Positions 32,378 through 56,896 of a DNA stretch of 64,000 nt are shown here, piece after piece. The stretch spans positions 3,844,001 to 3,908,000 of the forward strand of contig NZ_CP012257.1 in NCBI RefSeq assembly GCF_001277175.1, written 5' to 3'. The notes beneath the pieces are model-generated. The model saw only the letters and a list, made by a program, of their open reading frames with translations, ran no database searches and was not told the origin of the DNA. The stretch's first letter is position 1, and the number at the start of each line of letters is the position of its first letter. The stretch comes from Cronobacter universalis NCTC 9529. GTDB lineage: Bacteria; Pseudomonadota; Gammaproteobacteria; Enterobacterales; Enterobacteriaceae. The translations under genes and the position numbers were made by a program.

Positions 32378-32785
32378 ATGAGCTTTTTTAAAGAGTTTCG
32401 TGAATTCGCAATGCGCGGAAATGTAGTGGATTTGGCAGTGGGTGTGATTATCGGTGCGGCTTTCGGTAAGATTGTCTCGTCACTCGTTGCCGATATCATT
32501 ATGCCGCCGCTGGGTTTATTGATTGGTGGAATCGACTTTAAACAGTTCGCTCTGACGTTACGCCCTGCGGTTGGCGATACGCCAGCCGTTATCATGCATT
32601 ATGGCGTGTTCATTCAGAACGTGTTTGATTTTGTTATCGTGGCTTTCGCTATTTTCCTGGCCATTAAGGTGATTAATAAATTACACCAGAAAAAACCCAA
32701 GGAAGCGCCGGGCCCAAGCAAAGAACAGGTACTGCTTACCGAAATCCGTGATTTGCTGAAAGAGCAAAACAATCAGCGTCCTTAA
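32378..32785 (+). CDS. mscL: MscL, large-conductance mechanosensitive channel
   Basis: 135 residues (136 in E. coli). Opens under membrane tension to release solutes. First membrane helix carries the gate [19 protein letters not shown] (17-35) and the second [20 protein letters not shown] (~78-97); the C-terminal bundle [13 protein letters not shown] is intact. ATG 32378 follows AGGGAGCAG; a seven-codon upstream start is rejected. Its 3' end overlaps the convergent arfA by 50 bp. Confidence 0.97.
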   Translation: MSFFKEFREFAMRGNVVDLAVGVIIGAAFGKIVSSLVADIIMPPLGLLIGGIDFKQFALTLRPAVGDTPAVIMHYGVFIQNVFDFVIVAFAIFLAIKVINKLHQKKPKEAPGPSKEQVLLTEIRDLLKEQNNQRP

Positions 32786-32999
32786 CTGCCCTTAAAAGCA
32801 GAAGGCCAGTGGTAAAAAAGCGGTCTGCTTGTTTGCCACTGGCCTCCCAGTTACCTCTCTTGCCGTGTTTTGCTTTGCGCTGATAGCTACCTTTCCCTTT
32901 CAGATTCTTTTCGACGCGCTGACGAAACAGTGGATCATGTAACAAGGCCTCAATCGCGTTATCCTGAATTTGCCCCTTCGTATGTTTATACCGGTTCAT
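32736..32999 (-). CDS. arfA: ArfA, alternative ribosome-rescue factor
   Basis: ORF of 87 codons; E. coli ArfA is 72. The first ~55 residues ([48 protein letters not shown]) are strongly conserved. A hairpin at 32804-32844 lies in the coding sequence right after WEASGK. In E. coli RNase III cuts this hairpin, the truncated mRNA lacks a stop, and tmRNA normally tags the product; when tmRNA fails, active ArfA builds up and recruits RF2. The tail after FFTTG is therefore probably dispensable. Convergent and overlapping with mscL. Confidence 0.92.
   Translation of the reverse strand: MNRYKHTKGQIQDNAIEALLHDPLFRQRVEKNLKGKGSYQRKAKHGKRGNWEASGKQADRFFTTGLLLLRAVKDADCFALSANHGFR
32804..32844. promoter_or_regulatory. 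Hairpin inside arfA, also the mscL 3' end
   Basis: Perfect nine-pair stem GGCCAGTGG/CCACTGGCC with a 23-base loop and extra A-U pairing on the arfA strand (a TTTTTT run). On the arfA strand it corresponds to the RNase III/terminator hairpin that makes the non-stop message. On the plus strand it follows mscL by 18 bases. Confidence 0.8.
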
Positions 33000-33051
33000 A
33001 AATGCTCCTGTGGTGAATTCGCGGCAAGTTTAGGCCTGCAAAAGCAAAAGA

Positions 33052-33477
33052 TCAATGTTGTCCGTTTTCTCCGTTAGCGCCCTGCTCCAGCGTCTCAAGA
33101 ATCGAGCAATACACGCTGCTGTGCGCCGTCCCGCAGCACGCATCATTTAGCTTTTGCAGCGAAACACGCATGTTCTGTAGCTCCTGTATACGGCTGTCCA
33201 CTTCATGCAGCCGCGCCTGAACAATACTCTTGGACTCCTGACAGGTGTGATGCTCAGGATCGATACGAATTGATAATAGCTCTCTTATCGCTTCAAGCGT
33301 GAACCCCAGTTGCCGCGCATGGCGAATGAAGCGCAGGCGCCGCAAATCGTTTTCTGTATAGAGCCGGAAACCGCCTTCTGTACGGATTTCATGCTCCATC
33401 ATCTTCTGTTTCTCATAGTAACGCACGGTGTCAGGTGTGACATCAGCCAGACGGGCAAGCTCTCCGATACGGTACAT
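33052..33477 (-). CDS. zntR: ZntR, MerR-family zinc-responsive activator
   Basis: 141 residues. N-terminal helix-turn-helix (MYRIGELARLADVTPDTVRYYEKQ), a coiled dimerisation helix, and the zinc ligands Cys near 79 (HHTCQES) and CCGTAHSSVYC at about 114-124. In E. coli it activates zntA, which is not in this window. The gene sits three bases downstream of yhdN. Confidence 0.96.
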   Translation of the reverse strand: MYRIGELARLADVTPDTVRYYEKQKMMEHEIRTEGGFRLYTENDLRRLRFIRHARQLGFTLEAIRELLSIRIDPEHHTCQESKSIVQARLHEVDSRIQELQNMRVSLQKLNDACCGTAHSSVYCSILETLEQGANGENGQH

Positions 33478-33479
33478 AC

Positions 33480-33845
33480 TTACTCCTCCAGTTTACTGGC
33501 GACGGCGCGGGCATAGCTGCCATGTAGAAAGTCTGTGCTAAGACCAGCCTGCTTTAATTTGAGCTCCAGTAGGGTCAGTCTCTTACAGACATGCTGATAA
33601 TCAGGGTGCTGCTGATTGATGCCCTGGAGCAGGTCATTGAGCATCAGCGCTTCTTTCCGGGCTTCCAGTTCAGGCGGAAGAAAGCCCGCATTTTTCAATA
33701 ACCGGTAACCCACCCGCAGCTCAGGATCCAGATGAGAATCATCATCCAGCATTAGTGGTTCCCCGGAACCAGGCAGATTGTCGAATTCGCCTTTTTGCTG
33801 GGCTTCGAGGATATGACGCTCAGCCCACTGATCCATTAACCACAT
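33480..33845 (-). CDS. yhdN: YhdN, DUF1992 (DnaJ-homologue subfamily) protein
   Basis: 121 residues (122 in E. coli). It has the family core GEFDNLPGSGEPLMLDDDSHLDPELRVGYRLLKNAGFLPPEL. The family resembles a small soluble domain of DNAJC28; no J domain HPD is present. Function unknown. Its stop nearly abuts zntR, suggesting cotranscription. Confidence 0.93.
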   Translation of the reverse strand: MWLMDQWAERHILEAQQKGEFDNLPGSGEPLMLDDDSHLDPELRVGYRLLKNAGFLPPELEARKEALMLNDLLQGINQQHPDYQHVCKRLTLLELKLKQAGLSTDFLHGSYARAVASKLEE

Positions 33846-33922
33846 CTCGGCCTCCTGGAAGGGAATAAGAAAAAATAACAGAAATGAAGCATAGGCGATG
33901 GGGACAAAGAACGACAGATATA

Positions 33923-33948
33923 AAAAAACCCGCCGAGGCGGGTTTTTT
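33923..33948. terminator. Terminator of the alpha operon
   Basis: AAAAAACCCGCC/GGCGGGTTTTTT inverted repeat, 15 bases beyond the rplQ stop, with A and T runs on either side so it can also serve the other strand. Confidence 0.92.
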
Positions 33949-33962
33949 CACTTCACTGCAAA

Positions 33963-34373
<411 letters not shown>

Positions 34374-34389
34374 TTAACCTGTGATCCGG

Positions 34390-35379
34390 TTACTCGTCAG
34401 CAATGCTTGCAGGTGGCCAGTTTTCCAGGCGCATGCCCAGAGAAAGACCACGGGAGGCCAGCACGTCTTTAATCTCAGTAAGAGATTTTTTACCAAGGTT
34501 AGGCGTTTTGAGCAGCTCAACCTCGGTACGCTGTACCAGATCACCGATATAGTGGATAGCTTCTGCCTTGAGGCAGTTAGCAGAGCGGACAGTCAATTCC
34601 AGATCGTCAACAGGGCGCAGCAGGATCGGATCGAATTCTGGTTTCTCTTCTTTAACTTCCGGCTGACGAACATCACGTAAGTCAACGAAAGCTTCAAGTT
34701 GTTCTGCCAGAATGGTCGCCGCACGACGAATCGCCTCTTCAGGATCGATTGTGCCGTTGGTTTCCATTTCGATGACCAGCTTGTCCAGGTCGGTACGCTG
34801 TTCTACACGCGCTGCTTCAACATTGTAGGCAATACGTTCTACAGGGCTGTAGCAAGCGTCGACCAGCAGACGGCCGATTGGGCGCTCATCTTCTTCCGAA
34901 TGAATTCGGGCAGACGCCGGCACATAACCACGACCGCGCTGAACTTTGATACGCATGCTAATAGATGCGTTTTCATCGGTCAGGTGGCAGATCACGTGCT
35001 GCGGCTTGACGATTTCGACATCACCGTCATGGTTGATGTCGGCTGCGGTTACAGGGCCAATGCCAGATTTATTCAGAGTAAGTACGACTTCATCTTTACC
35101 CTGAACTCTCACCGCCAGCCCTTTCAGGTTGAGCAGGATTTCCAGGATATCTTCCTGAACGCCTTCTTTGGTGCTGTACTCGTGCAGTACACCATCAATC
35201 TCAACCTCGGTCACCGCGCAACCCGGCATCGACGAAAGCAGAATACGGCGCAGTGCGTTACCCAGAGTATGGCCAAAGCCACGCTCTAAAGGCTCAAGGG
35301 TCACCTTGGCGTGCGTCGAACTCACTTGCTCGATATCTACCAGGCGCGGTTTTAGAAACTCTGTCACAGAACCCTGCAT
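34390..35379 (-). CDS. rpoA: RpoA, RNA polymerase alpha subunit
   Basis: 329 residues, the E. coli length. The N-terminal assembly domain (residues 1-~235) and C-terminal DNA-binding domain (~250-329) are joined by the acidic linker [10 protein letters not shown]. The C-terminal domain keeps the Arg near 265 ([23 protein letters not shown]) that contacts UP elements and activators. Between rpsD and rplQ. Confidence 0.99.
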
Positions 35380-35404
35380 TGTGTCCTCTCTTTGGTACTA
35401 AGCT

Positions 35405-36043
<639 letters not shown>

Positions 36044-36056
36044 CTAAAAACGGGCG

Positions 36057-36449
<393 letters not shown>

Positions 36450-36462
36450 TCAATCACCCCGA

Positions 36463-36918
<456 letters not shown>

Positions 36919-36947
36919 AATCTAGCCAGCTCAACCCAACTTTGCAA
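36919..36947 (-). promoter_or_regulatory. Alpha operon promoter
   Basis: Minus strand TTGCAA, 17 bases, TAGATT, matching the E. coli alpha promoter as I recall it. Lies just upstream of the rpsM leader and downstream of rpmJ. Confidence 0.75.
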
Positions 36948-36965
36948 GAAAAATATGCGAGATAA

Positions 36966-37112
<147 letters not shown>

Positions 37113-38444
37113 TTAACGGCCATAGCCTTTGAGGTTCGCTTTCTTCAATGCAGACTCATACTGACTAGACATCATCAGAGTTTGCACTTGAGCCATAAAG
37201 TCCATGATCACAACAACAACGATAAGTAACGACGTTCCACCGAAATAGAACGGGACTTTCATTGCGTCACGCATGAACTCCGGGATCAGGCAAATGAAAG
37301 TAATATACAGCGCGCCAACCAGAGTCAGGCGTGTCATTACTTTATCGATATACTTCGCCGTTTGTTCTCCCGGACGAATTCCTGGTACAAATGCACCGGA
37401 CTTCTTCAGGTTATCTGCTGTCTCACGCGGGTTGAAAACCAACGCCGTGTAGAAGAAACAGAAGAAGATGATTGCAGACGCATAGAGTAACACATAAAGC
37501 GGTTGCCCAGGCTGCAAATACAGCGAAATTGTTGTCAGCCAGTTCCAACCAGTACCGCCCCCGAACCATGACGCGATGGTCGCCGGGAACAGAATAATAC
37601 TGGAAGCGAAAATTGCCGGAATAACCCCAGCCATGTTCACTTTCAGCGGTAAATGTGTGCTCTGTGCAGCATAGACACGACGACCTTGCTGACGTTTTGC
37701 ATAGTTCACGACGATACGGCGCTGACCACGCTCAACAAAGACAACAAAGAAAGTCACTGCGAATACTAATACTGCAACCAACAGCAACAGGAGGAAGTGC
37801 AGGTCGCCTTGCCGCGCTTGCTCGATGGTATGGCCAATGGCCGGCGGAAGTCCCGCAACGATACCAGCGAAGATTATGATTGAGATACCGTTGCCGATAC
37901 CACGTTCAGTAATCTGTTCGCCCAGCCACATCAGGAACATTGTCCCGGTAACCAGACTCACAACAGCGGTGAAATAGAATGCAAAGCCCGGATTAATTAC
38001 CAGGCCTTGCATACCAGGCATATTCGGCAAACCGGTAGCAATACCGATCGACTGAAATATTGCCAGCACCAGAGTACCGTAGCGGGTGTACTGGCTGATC
38101 TTACGACGACCAGACTCCCCTTCTTTCTTCATTTCCGCCAGCGTCGGATGAACGACGGTCAGCAGCTGGATAATAATAGAAGCCGAAATATACGGCATAA
38201 TACCCAAGGCGAAGATCGAAGCACGGCTAAGAGCACCACCAGAGAACATGTTGAACATTTCAATGATGGTGCCACGCTGTTGCTCAAGCAGTTTGGCAAG
38301 TACAGCGGCATCAATACCAGGGATCGGAATAAAAGAGCCAATTCGGAACACAATCAGCGCACCGATAACAAACAGCAGTCTGCGTTTCAGTTCGCCAAGG
38401 CCACCTTTGGCACTTTGAAAATCTAATCCCGGTTGTTTAGCCAT
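37113..38444 (-). CDS. secY: SecY, protein-translocation channel subunit
   Basis: 443 residues with ten membrane helices. Forms the SecYEG pore. The plug and gate stretches around residues 60-100 ([36 protein letters not shown]) and the cytoplasmic loop with [20 protein letters not shown] are conserved. Cotranscribed with spc ribosomal genes, eight bases after rplO. Confidence 0.99.
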   Translation of the reverse strand: MAKQPGLDFQSAKGGLGELKRRLLFVIGALIVFRIGSFIPIPGIDAAVLAKLLEQQRGTIIEMFNMFSGGALSRASIFALGIMPYISASIIIQLLTVVHPTLAEMKKEGESGRRKISQYTRYGTLVLAIFQSIGIATGLPNMPGMQGLVINPGFAFYFTAVVSLVTGTMFLMWLGEQITERGIGNGISIIIFAGIVAGLPPAIGHTIEQARQGDLHFLLLLLVAVLVFAVTFFVVFVERGQRRIVVNYAKRQQGRRVYAAQSTHLPLKVNMAGVIPAIFASSIILFPATIASWFGGGTGWNWLTTISLYLQPGQPLYVLLYASAIIFFCFFYTALVFNPRETADNLKKSGAFVPGIRPGEQTAKYIDKVMTRLTLVGALYITFICLIPEFMRDAMKVPFYFGGTSLLIVVVVIMDFMAQVQTLMMSSQYESALKKANLKGYGR

Positions 38445-38451
38445 CTGCTAC

Positions 38452-39585
<1,134 letters not shown>

Positions 39586-39590
39586 CTACC

Positions 39591-40898
<1,308 letters not shown>

Positions 40899-40925
40899 TT
40901 ACTCCCGTGATTCAATTGGTGACAA

Positions 40926-41240
<315 letters not shown>

Positions 41241-41245
41241 CTACC

Positions 41246-42508
<1,263 letters not shown>

Positions 42509-42577
42509 CTAATGTCAACTACTACTTCGGGACCTAACTTTCAGGTCGTTAAAAATCCCCATAATCGAGGGCGCGGC

Positions 42578-42606
42578 ATTATAACACCGCTCACAGGATA
42601 TGGGTA
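42578..42606 (-). promoter_or_regulatory. spc operon promoter
   Basis: Minus strand TACCCA, 17 bases, TATAAT followed by GCCGCGCCC, matching E. coli Pspc as I recall it. It lies just beyond the S10 operon terminator. Confidence 0.8.
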
Positions 42607-42640
42607 GAAAAAATAAACGGCTCATCGCTGAGCCGTTTAT
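42607..42640 (-). terminator. Terminator of the S10 operon
   Basis: Minus strand ATAAACGGCTCA-GCGA-TGAGCCGTTTAT, then TTTTTT. It starts 22 bases after the rpsQ stop and abuts the spc promoter, so the two operons are separated by a compact element. Confidence 0.93.
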
Positions 42641-42662
42641 TCTGTTAGAGAGCGCTACTCTA

Positions 42663-44591
<1,929 letters not shown>

Positions 44592-44595
44592 CTAC

Positions 44596-44877
<282 letters not shown>

Positions 44878-44890
44878 TTATCCTCTAAAA

Positions 44891-47286
<2,396 letters not shown>

Positions 47287-47306
47287 TCAATCGCTCAATG
47301 ACCTGA

Positions 47307-47788
<482 letters not shown>

Positions 47789-47794
47789 CCGCGC

Positions 47795-47822
47795 ATTATA
47801 CGTAAATCTGACGCCGACGCAA
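47795..47822 (-). promoter_or_regulatory. S10 operon promoter
   Basis: Minus strand TTGCGT, 16 bases, TATAAT, then GCGCGGGC. It is divergent from the prepilin peptidase gene. Confidence 0.75.
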
Positions 47823-47933
47823 GCGCTGATTAGAAATTAAACATTCTTCCGCGCTGCCTCGCATTCTTATGTAACGCCTGTATGCCCTGAATTGTTTTAC
47901 TGGAAAACCATACGCATTGATGAAAGAAGACGG

Positions 47934-47961
47934 TTGTACTGCGTTGTGCAAAGCGTATTTT
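47934..47961 (+). promoter_or_regulatory. Possible promoter of the prepilin peptidase gene
   Basis: TTGTAC, 16 bases, TATTTT, 39 bp before the ATG. Only moderate agreement with consensus. Confidence 0.3.
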
Positions 47962-48000
47962 GCGAGTTCTTAAGTGAGGGTACTACTGCAGGGGAGAAAA

Positions 48001-48468
48001 ATGTTAACGATATGGATATTGGGATATGTGCTGCTTAACGCCGTGCTCATGGTAAGGGATATGCGTGATGGTCTGTTACCTGACAGCCTCACCTGTCCCC
48101 TCCTCTGGCTAGGCCTTTCTTATCATCTTATTTTTCACCCGCAACGTCTGGCGGATGCTGTTACTGGTGCGCTGGCCGGATACGTTTCATTATGGTTGTT
48201 CTACTGGGCCTACCGCTGGCTGCGCGGGCATGAAGGGCTGGGATATGGCGATCTAAAATTTCTGGGGGCGTTGGGCGCCTGGCACGGGTGGCAAATGCTT
48301 GGCCTGCTGCTCGTTATCGCGTCTGTACTTGGGCTTATTGCCGCCGTGCTGCTTCACCATACAAACGGAAAGGTTCTTTTACGTAAAACCCCGCTACCTT
48401 TTGGGCCGTTCCTGGCGATAGCGGGATTGGTGTGCGGTGGCGCCATGTTCCAGATAGAGAATCTGTGA
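48001..48468 (+). CDS. A24-family prepilin peptidase, catalytic half only (GspO/HopD-like)
   Basis: 155 residues, against about 225 for E. coli GspO. It is all membrane segments and matches only the peptidase half. Both catalytic Asp are present: Asp20 in RDMRDGLLPD (matching the xxDxxxxLLPD motif) and Asp84 in GYGDLKFLGAL. The N-terminal zinc/N-methyltransferase domain is missing. GGGGAG lies six bases before ATG 48001; an upstream in-frame ATG at 47974 has no such site. It converges on bfr with three bases between, as gspO does in E. coli, but no gsp genes are here. Confidence 0.8.
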   Translation: MLTIWILGYVLLNAVLMVRDMRDGLLPDSLTCPLLWLGLSYHLIFHPQRLADAVTGALAGYVSLWLFYWAYRWLRGHEGLGYGDLKFLGALGAWHGWQMLGLLLVIASVLGLIAAVLLHHTNGKVLLRKTPLPFGPFLAIAGLVCGGAMFQIENL

Positions 48469-48471
48469 ACG

Positions 48472-48948
48472 TTAGCTTTGCTCTTTAATCTGGGACTGAA
48501 TGTAATTCTGCAGACCAATTTTACCGATAAGATCCAGCTCGGTTTCCAGCCAGTCGATATGGTGCTCTTCATCTTCCAGGATTTTGATCATGATATCCCG
48601 GCTGACGTAGTCATGAATCGAGTCTGCATAGGCGATCGCTTCACGCAGATCTTTTGCCCCTTCCATCTCAAGCGTGAGATCGGAGCGCAGCATTTCTTCT
48701 ACATCTTCGCCTATGTGTAACTTGCCCAGATCCTGCAAGTTGGGGATACCTTCAAGGAATAAGATACGCTCGATATAAATATCGGCGTGCTTCATCTCAT
48801 CAATGGACTCGTGATACTCAACATCGTTGAGGCGCATCAGGCCCCAGTTTTTGAACATTCTCGCATGGAGAAAGTATTGATTGATTGCGACAAGCTCGTT
48901 TCCCAATAATTTATTGAGATAATTTATTATCTTGATATCACCTTTCAT
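48472..48948 (-). CDS. bfr: Bacterioferritin
   Basis: 158 residues, the E. coli length. Iron-storage shell protein with heme. The ferroxidase ligands E18, E51, H54, E94, E127 and H130 are in place, and heme-ligand M52 is in [11 protein letters not shown] 48948 is chosen over a seven-codon upstream start. Cotranscribed with or adjacent to bfd. Confidence 0.97.
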   Translation of the reverse strand: MKGDIKIINYLNKLLGNELVAINQYFLHARMFKNWGLMRLNDVEYHESIDEMKHADIYIERILFLEGIPNLQDLGKLHIGEDVEEMLRSDLTLEMEGAKDLREAIAYADSIHDYVSRDIMIKILEDEEHHIDWLETELDLIGKIGLQNYIQSQIKEQS

Positions 48949-49013
48949 TTTGTTTCCCTCCGCTTCCACTACATGAAGCGTAGATGGGCTGGCGAGGAAG
49001 TCAAAATCTCAGG

Positions 49014-49208
49014 TTATGCAATTTCCTGGTATTCCGGTATTTGCATGAGCTCGTCTTGCATAATTTCACGCGCCGCACGGACACATTTACCGCACTGATT
49101 CCCGATCGGCATAAATTTACGCAACTGCTGGAAGGACTGAGGATGGTGCTGGCGTACCGCCTGCCGTATTTTTTTATCGCTGATGCCATTACACAAACAA
49201 ACGTACAT
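49014..49208 (-). CDS. bfd: Bacterioferritin-associated ferredoxin
   Basis: 64 residues. A [2Fe-2S] protein that reduces bacterioferritin to release iron. The four Cys are C4, C6 (VCLCNG) and the CGKC pair near 39-42. A Fur box lies upstream. Confidence 0.96.
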   Translation of the reverse strand: MYVCLCNGISDKKIRQAVRQHHPQSFQQLRKFMPIGNQCGKCVRAAREIMQDELMQIPEYQEIA

Positions 49209-49241
49209 GATAACTCCCGTTCAGTTTATGCACAGAGTGTA

Positions 49242-49260
49242 AATGAGAATGGTTATGATT
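49242..49260. promoter_or_regulatory. Fur box upstream of bfd
   Basis: AATGAGAATGGTTATGATT matches 15 of 19 positions of AATGATAATCATTATCATT. It lies 34 bp upstream of the bfd start, so bfd would be derepressed in iron starvation. Confidence 0.7.
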
Positions 49261-49347
49261 ACAACGAGGCCTGAACGGACTTTTATCTGGTAAGAAGCAT
49301 TTAATGCGTGGAAAAATAGCAGCCAGGCTACTTTCCCTTATAAAACA

Positions 49348-49371
49348 AAAAGGGCGCCGAAGCGCCCTTTT
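49348..49371 (-). terminator. Terminator of the str operon
   Basis: AAAAGGGCGC-CGAA-GCGCCCTTTT, 15 bases after the tufA stop, with a T run on the minus strand. Confidence 0.93.
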
Positions 49372-49385
49372 CAGCTCTTAAGCAA

Positions 49386-50624
<1,239 letters not shown>

Positions 50625-50637
50625 TTAACCCTGCGGC

Positions 50638-52761
<2,124 letters not shown>

Positions 52762-52846
52762 CTATTGCCTTAGGCGTTCAGGATAAGTTACCCAGAGCGG
52801 GCGGCTTACCTGAAGCGCCCGTCTGGTGACTAACATGCCGCAGGGA

Positions 52847-53332
<486 letters not shown>

Positions 53333-53413
53333 TTAATTCAGGATTGTCCAAAACTCTACGAGTTTAGTTTGACATTAAAGTTAAAACGTTTGGCCTTACT
53401 TAACGGAGAACCA

Positions 53414-53893
<480 letters not shown>

Positions 53894-53914
53894 GAAATAT
53901 ACAGCGTTTGCACG

Positions 53915-54202
53915 TTACCAGGCCATCTGGCTTGCGTGCTTGACGGTAAGTTTGACGAACTCATTATAGCTAATCGTGTCGATGCTGCTCGAAATTTGAG
54001 CGGAAAGACCTCTGGCCTCCACATCGTTGTGTAAGGCGGCAACCCGGGCGGGCGACGCCAGCAGCGCGGCGAGATAGCGGCTGTCGTTAAGCGCAGCGAC
54101 CACGCCGTCCTGCATCAGAAGAAGATCGTCGCCAGGAGATACAAGGCGCAGCAGCGCGTGGATGTCGGACTGCCAGGGCGAGCGAGAAAGCGTATACAGC
54201 AT
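53915..54202 (-). CDS. tusB: TusB, sulfur relay subunit
   Basis: 95 residues. Part of the TusBCD hexamer that carries sulfur to TusE for s2U34 in tRNAs. MLYTLSRSPWQSDIHALLRL start. Downstream gene of the tusDCB run; str promoter follows. Confidence 0.95.
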   Translation of the reverse strand: MLYTLSRSPWQSDIHALLRLVSPGDDLLLMQDGVVAALNDSRYLAALLASPARVAALHNDVEARGLSAQISSSIDTISYNEFVKLTVKHASQMAW

Positions 54203-54210
54203 GGCGTTCC

Positions 54211-54570
54211 TTAAAAAGTCAGCACGACGTCGTAATCGTTGAGGCGTTCGCGCAGCGCGCCGGCGTCCAGCGCCTCGACATCAATCACAAACGCGTGTTC
54301 TTCGCTAAGCCCGCGCTCCCGCAGCGATTCCCGACAGATATAACAGCGCTCAATATCGTATAACGGCAGCACTTTAAACGTAGCGATATAGTCGCGGCTG
54401 AGGATTGCCTGAGGATTCTGGCCTGTCAGAATCTGAAAAACGCCGTCGCTGAGAAAAAAGACGCCAATCTCTTCCGTTAACGCGGACATCGCCAGCAGCG
54501 CATCGAGTCCCTCACGGCCCGCCGCGGTGCCATGGGGCGCCTGGGTAAAGACAAAAGCCACCTGTTTCAT
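54211..54570 (-). CDS. tusC: TusC, sulfur relay subunit
   Basis: 119 residues, DsrF-like. [23 protein letters not shown] start. ATG overlaps the tusD stop by one base. Confidence 0.95.
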   Translation of the reverse strand: MKQVAFVFTQAPHGTAAGREGLDALLAMSALTEEIGVFFLSDGVFQILTGQNPQAILSRDYIATFKVLPLYDIERCYICRESLRERGLSEEHAFVIDVEALDAGALRERLNDYDVVLTF

Positions 54571-54956
54571 TAAAACTCTACCATTCTGTCACAGGTCAGC
54601 GCGGCTTCGGCCAGCGCGCCCAGACCGCTCAGCTGAAACCCCGGCTGAAGGTTCGCGCCAGGGAGCCCCTGCGTTCGCGCTTCATTTTCATCCGTTACGC
54701 CGCGTCGCAGCGCGGCCGCCACACAAATGTGCAGCGCGACGCCGTTTTCATCGTGCAACTGTTTCCAGGCGCGCACCAGATCGAACTCATCGCTCGCGGG
54801 CGATGTGAGCTGATTAGCGTTATAGACCCCTTCCCGATAAAAAAAGACGCTCTCAAGGCTATGGCCTTCCGCCAGTAACGCTTTCGCAAATTGTAAGGCG
54901 CTGCTCGCCTGTTGCGTGCCATAGGCCGGGCCGGTAACCATCAGGGCAAAGCGCAT
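54570..54956 (-). CDS. tusD: TusD, sulfur-accepting relay subunit
   Basis: 128 residues, DsrE-like. The active-site Cys lies in [15 protein letters not shown] near residue 78. One-base overlaps with both yheO and tusC imply a single polycistronic message. Confidence 0.96.
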   Translation of the reverse strand: MRFALMVTGPAYGTQQASSALQFAKALLAEGHSLESVFFYREGVYNANQLTSPASDEFDLVRAWKQLHDENGVALHICVAAALRRGVTDENEARTQGLPGANLQPGFQLSGLGALAEAALTCDRMVEF

Positions 54957-55678
54957 TAACGTTCATGCCCCTGGAAATCGCCGTTTTTAAACTGGCGGAT
55001 GTACAGGTACACCGTGTGCTTGGAGATATTCAGCCGGTCAGCCACCTGATTAATCGCGTCTTTAATATCAAAAATGCCTTTCTCGTAGAGGTTGAGGACG
55101 ATCTGACGGTTCTTGGCGTTATTCGAGACGTTGCGGTCCGCGTTAACCTCTTCAATGGTGAACTCCAGCGTCTGGGTCACCAGGTCTTCAACGGACGACG
55201 CAAAGTTTACGGAAGACGGCACTTCCTGCGTTTCCGGCGGCACAAAGGTGCTCATAATCTGGGAGAATGGCACATCGAGGTTCATATTGATGCACAGGAG
55301 GCCTATCACGCGGTGCTCCCGGTTACGGATGGCGATAGTCACCGATTTCATCAGCACGCCGCTTTTCGCGCGGGTGAAATAACACTTCGACACGCTACTG
55401 TCAGCGCCAGTCATATCGTGCAGCATACGCAGCGCCAGGTCGGTAATCGGCGAGCCGATTTTACGCCCCGTATGTTCGCCGTTGGCGATGCGGATGGCCG
55501 AGCATTTCAGATCCTGCAGGGAATGCAGCACAATTTCACAGTGGGAGCCGATGAGCATCGCTAACCCGTCCACGACCGCTTCATAGGAGCGTAAAATATC
55601 AAAGTCGGTCTGTTCGAAAGGACGCTGATCCAGCAGATCGAGTTCGCTGGCCTCATTGGTTAATAGCGAATTGGACAT
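54956..55678 (-). CDS. yheO: YheO, PAS/helix-turn-helix regulator (DauR-like family)
   Basis: 240 residues. An N-terminal YheO-type PAS domain ([22 protein letters not shown]) leads to a helix-turn-helix at ~210-235 ([21 protein letters not shown]). Its signal and targets are not known. It heads yheO-tusDCB, so it may link a metabolite to tRNA thiolation, which is inference from gene order. Confidence 0.94.
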   Translation of the reverse strand: MSNSLLTNEASELDLLDQRPFEQTDFDILRSYEAVVDGLAMLIGSHCEIVLHSLQDLKCSAIRIANGEHTGRKIGSPITDLALRMLHDMTGADSSVSKCYFTRAKSGVLMKSVTIAIRNREHRVIGLLCINMNLDVPFSQIMSTFVPPETQEVPSSVNFASSVEDLVTQTLEFTIEEVNADRNVSNNAKNRQIVLNLYEKGIFDIKDAINQVADRLNISKHTVYLYIRQFKNGDFQGHER

Positions 55679-55814
55679 GAAAACATACCACCCTTTACAG
55701 CGAGCCTGTCGTCTCTCAAGGTCTGGGCAGACTCATCATTCAGTTGTTACGTAACTCGCTAAAGTAATACAGCGGGCGCAACACTAGCCAGCTTTTATTA
55801 TACGTGGCCTGGAT

Positions 55815-55843
55815 AAAAAAAACCGCCGCCCGGAGGCGGCGGT
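55815..55843 (-). terminator. Terminator of fkpA
   Basis: Nine-pair stem ACCGCCGCC/GGCGGCGGT followed on the minus strand by TTTTTTT, 11 bases past the fkpA stop. Confidence 0.93.
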
Positions 55844-55853
55844 CTGCGAAGCG

Positions 55854-56684
55854 TTACTTCGCTTTGGCGGCGTCGTCCGCTTTATCGCCTGCGGCGGCCT
55901 TCGGCGCGGCGTCTGCTTTCGCCGCCGGATTGATATCCAGCAGCTCTACGTCAAACACCAGAGTGGAGTTAGCCGGAATACCCGGAACGCCGTTTTTGCC
56001 GTAAGCCAGCTCAGGCGGGATGACCAGCTTGATTTTGCCGCCTTTCTTGATGTTTTTCAGGCCTTCGGTCCAGCCCGGGATCACACCGTCAAGACGGAAA
56101 GAGAGCGGCTCGCCGCGTTTGTAAGAGTTGTCGAACTCCTGACCGTCGATAAGCGTGCCTTTGTAGTTAACCACAACGGTGTCGCTCTCTTTCGGCGCAG
56201 CGCCGGTGCCTTCTTTCTCTACTTTATACAGCAGGCCGGTAGAAGAGGTCTTCACGCCTTTCTCTTTGGCGAACTTGTCACGGAAGGCTTTGCCTTTCGT
56301 TTCGTTTTCAGTCGCGTCTTTCTCGACTTTCGCCTGAGCGGCGCCTTTCACGCGAGTTTCGAAAGCCTGCAGAGTCTGCTCGATTTCCTGGTCAGAGAGT
56401 TTGCTCTTATCGGCAAACGCGTCCTGGACACCAGCGATCAGCTGGTTTTTATCCAGTTTGATGCCCAGTTTCTCTTGCTCTTTCAGGGAGTTTTCCATGT
56501 AACGGCCCAGCGAAGCACCCAGCGCGTAAGCCGATTTCTGATCGTCGTTCTGGAATGCGGCTTTGCTGTCAGCGGCAGCAGTATTATTCTGCTGCTGCGC
56601 GGCTGGCGCAGCAAAAGTCAGGGGCGCGTTGAACGCCACAGCCATCGTGGTCGCCAGCAACGTTACTTTAAACAGTGATTTCAT
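55854..56684 (-). CDS. fkpA: FkpA, periplasmic FKBP-type peptidyl-prolyl isomerase and chaperone
   Basis: 276 residues. A 25-residue signal peptide (MKSLFKVTLLATTMAVAFN...TFA) is followed by an Ala/Gln-rich segment and helical dimerisation domain (~35-135), then the FKBP fold (~145-250) with VVNYKGTLIDGQEFDNSY and GMQLV-type loops VIPPELAYGKNGVPGIPANSTL. A longer Ala/Lys tail than E. coli follows. In E. coli it is envelope-stress induced; I could not place a sigma-E promoter. Confidence 0.97.
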   Translation of the reverse strand: MKSLFKVTLLATTMAVAFNAPLTFAAPAAQQQNNTAAADSKAAFQNDDQKSAYALGASLGRYMENSLKEQEKLGIKLDKNQLIAGVQDAFADKSKLSDQEIEQTLQAFETRVKGAAQAKVEKDATENETKGKAFRDKFAKEKGVKTSSTGLLYKVEKEGTGAAPKESDTVVVNYKGTLIDGQEFDNSYKRGEPLSFRLDGVIPGWTEGLKNIKKGGKIKLVIPPELAYGKNGVPGIPANSTLVFDVELLDINPAAKADAAPKAAAGDKADDAAKAK

Positions 56685-56896
56685 CCATTATCTCCAGGGT
56701 TGGGGCCTCTCACCCCAGGGTTATCTTAAAAACGAAAGTCGTACTATAAAACGTCACAGCGGAAATCAACATAACCACTTTTCCGTTTCGGGCGTTATTT
56801 CAGACTTAATTTGTTTAAATAAGTTTCTTTCTGATGAAGCAACCCGGCAGAATCCGGAAAAGTTGCGTAGAATCGCGACGCAAAGGGGGAAACATC

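Noticed and set aside
56701..56717. Regulatory RNA in the fkpA leader
   Set aside because: TGGGG...CCCCA forms a small five-pair hairpin, but there is no further support, and I could not place a sigma-E promoter.
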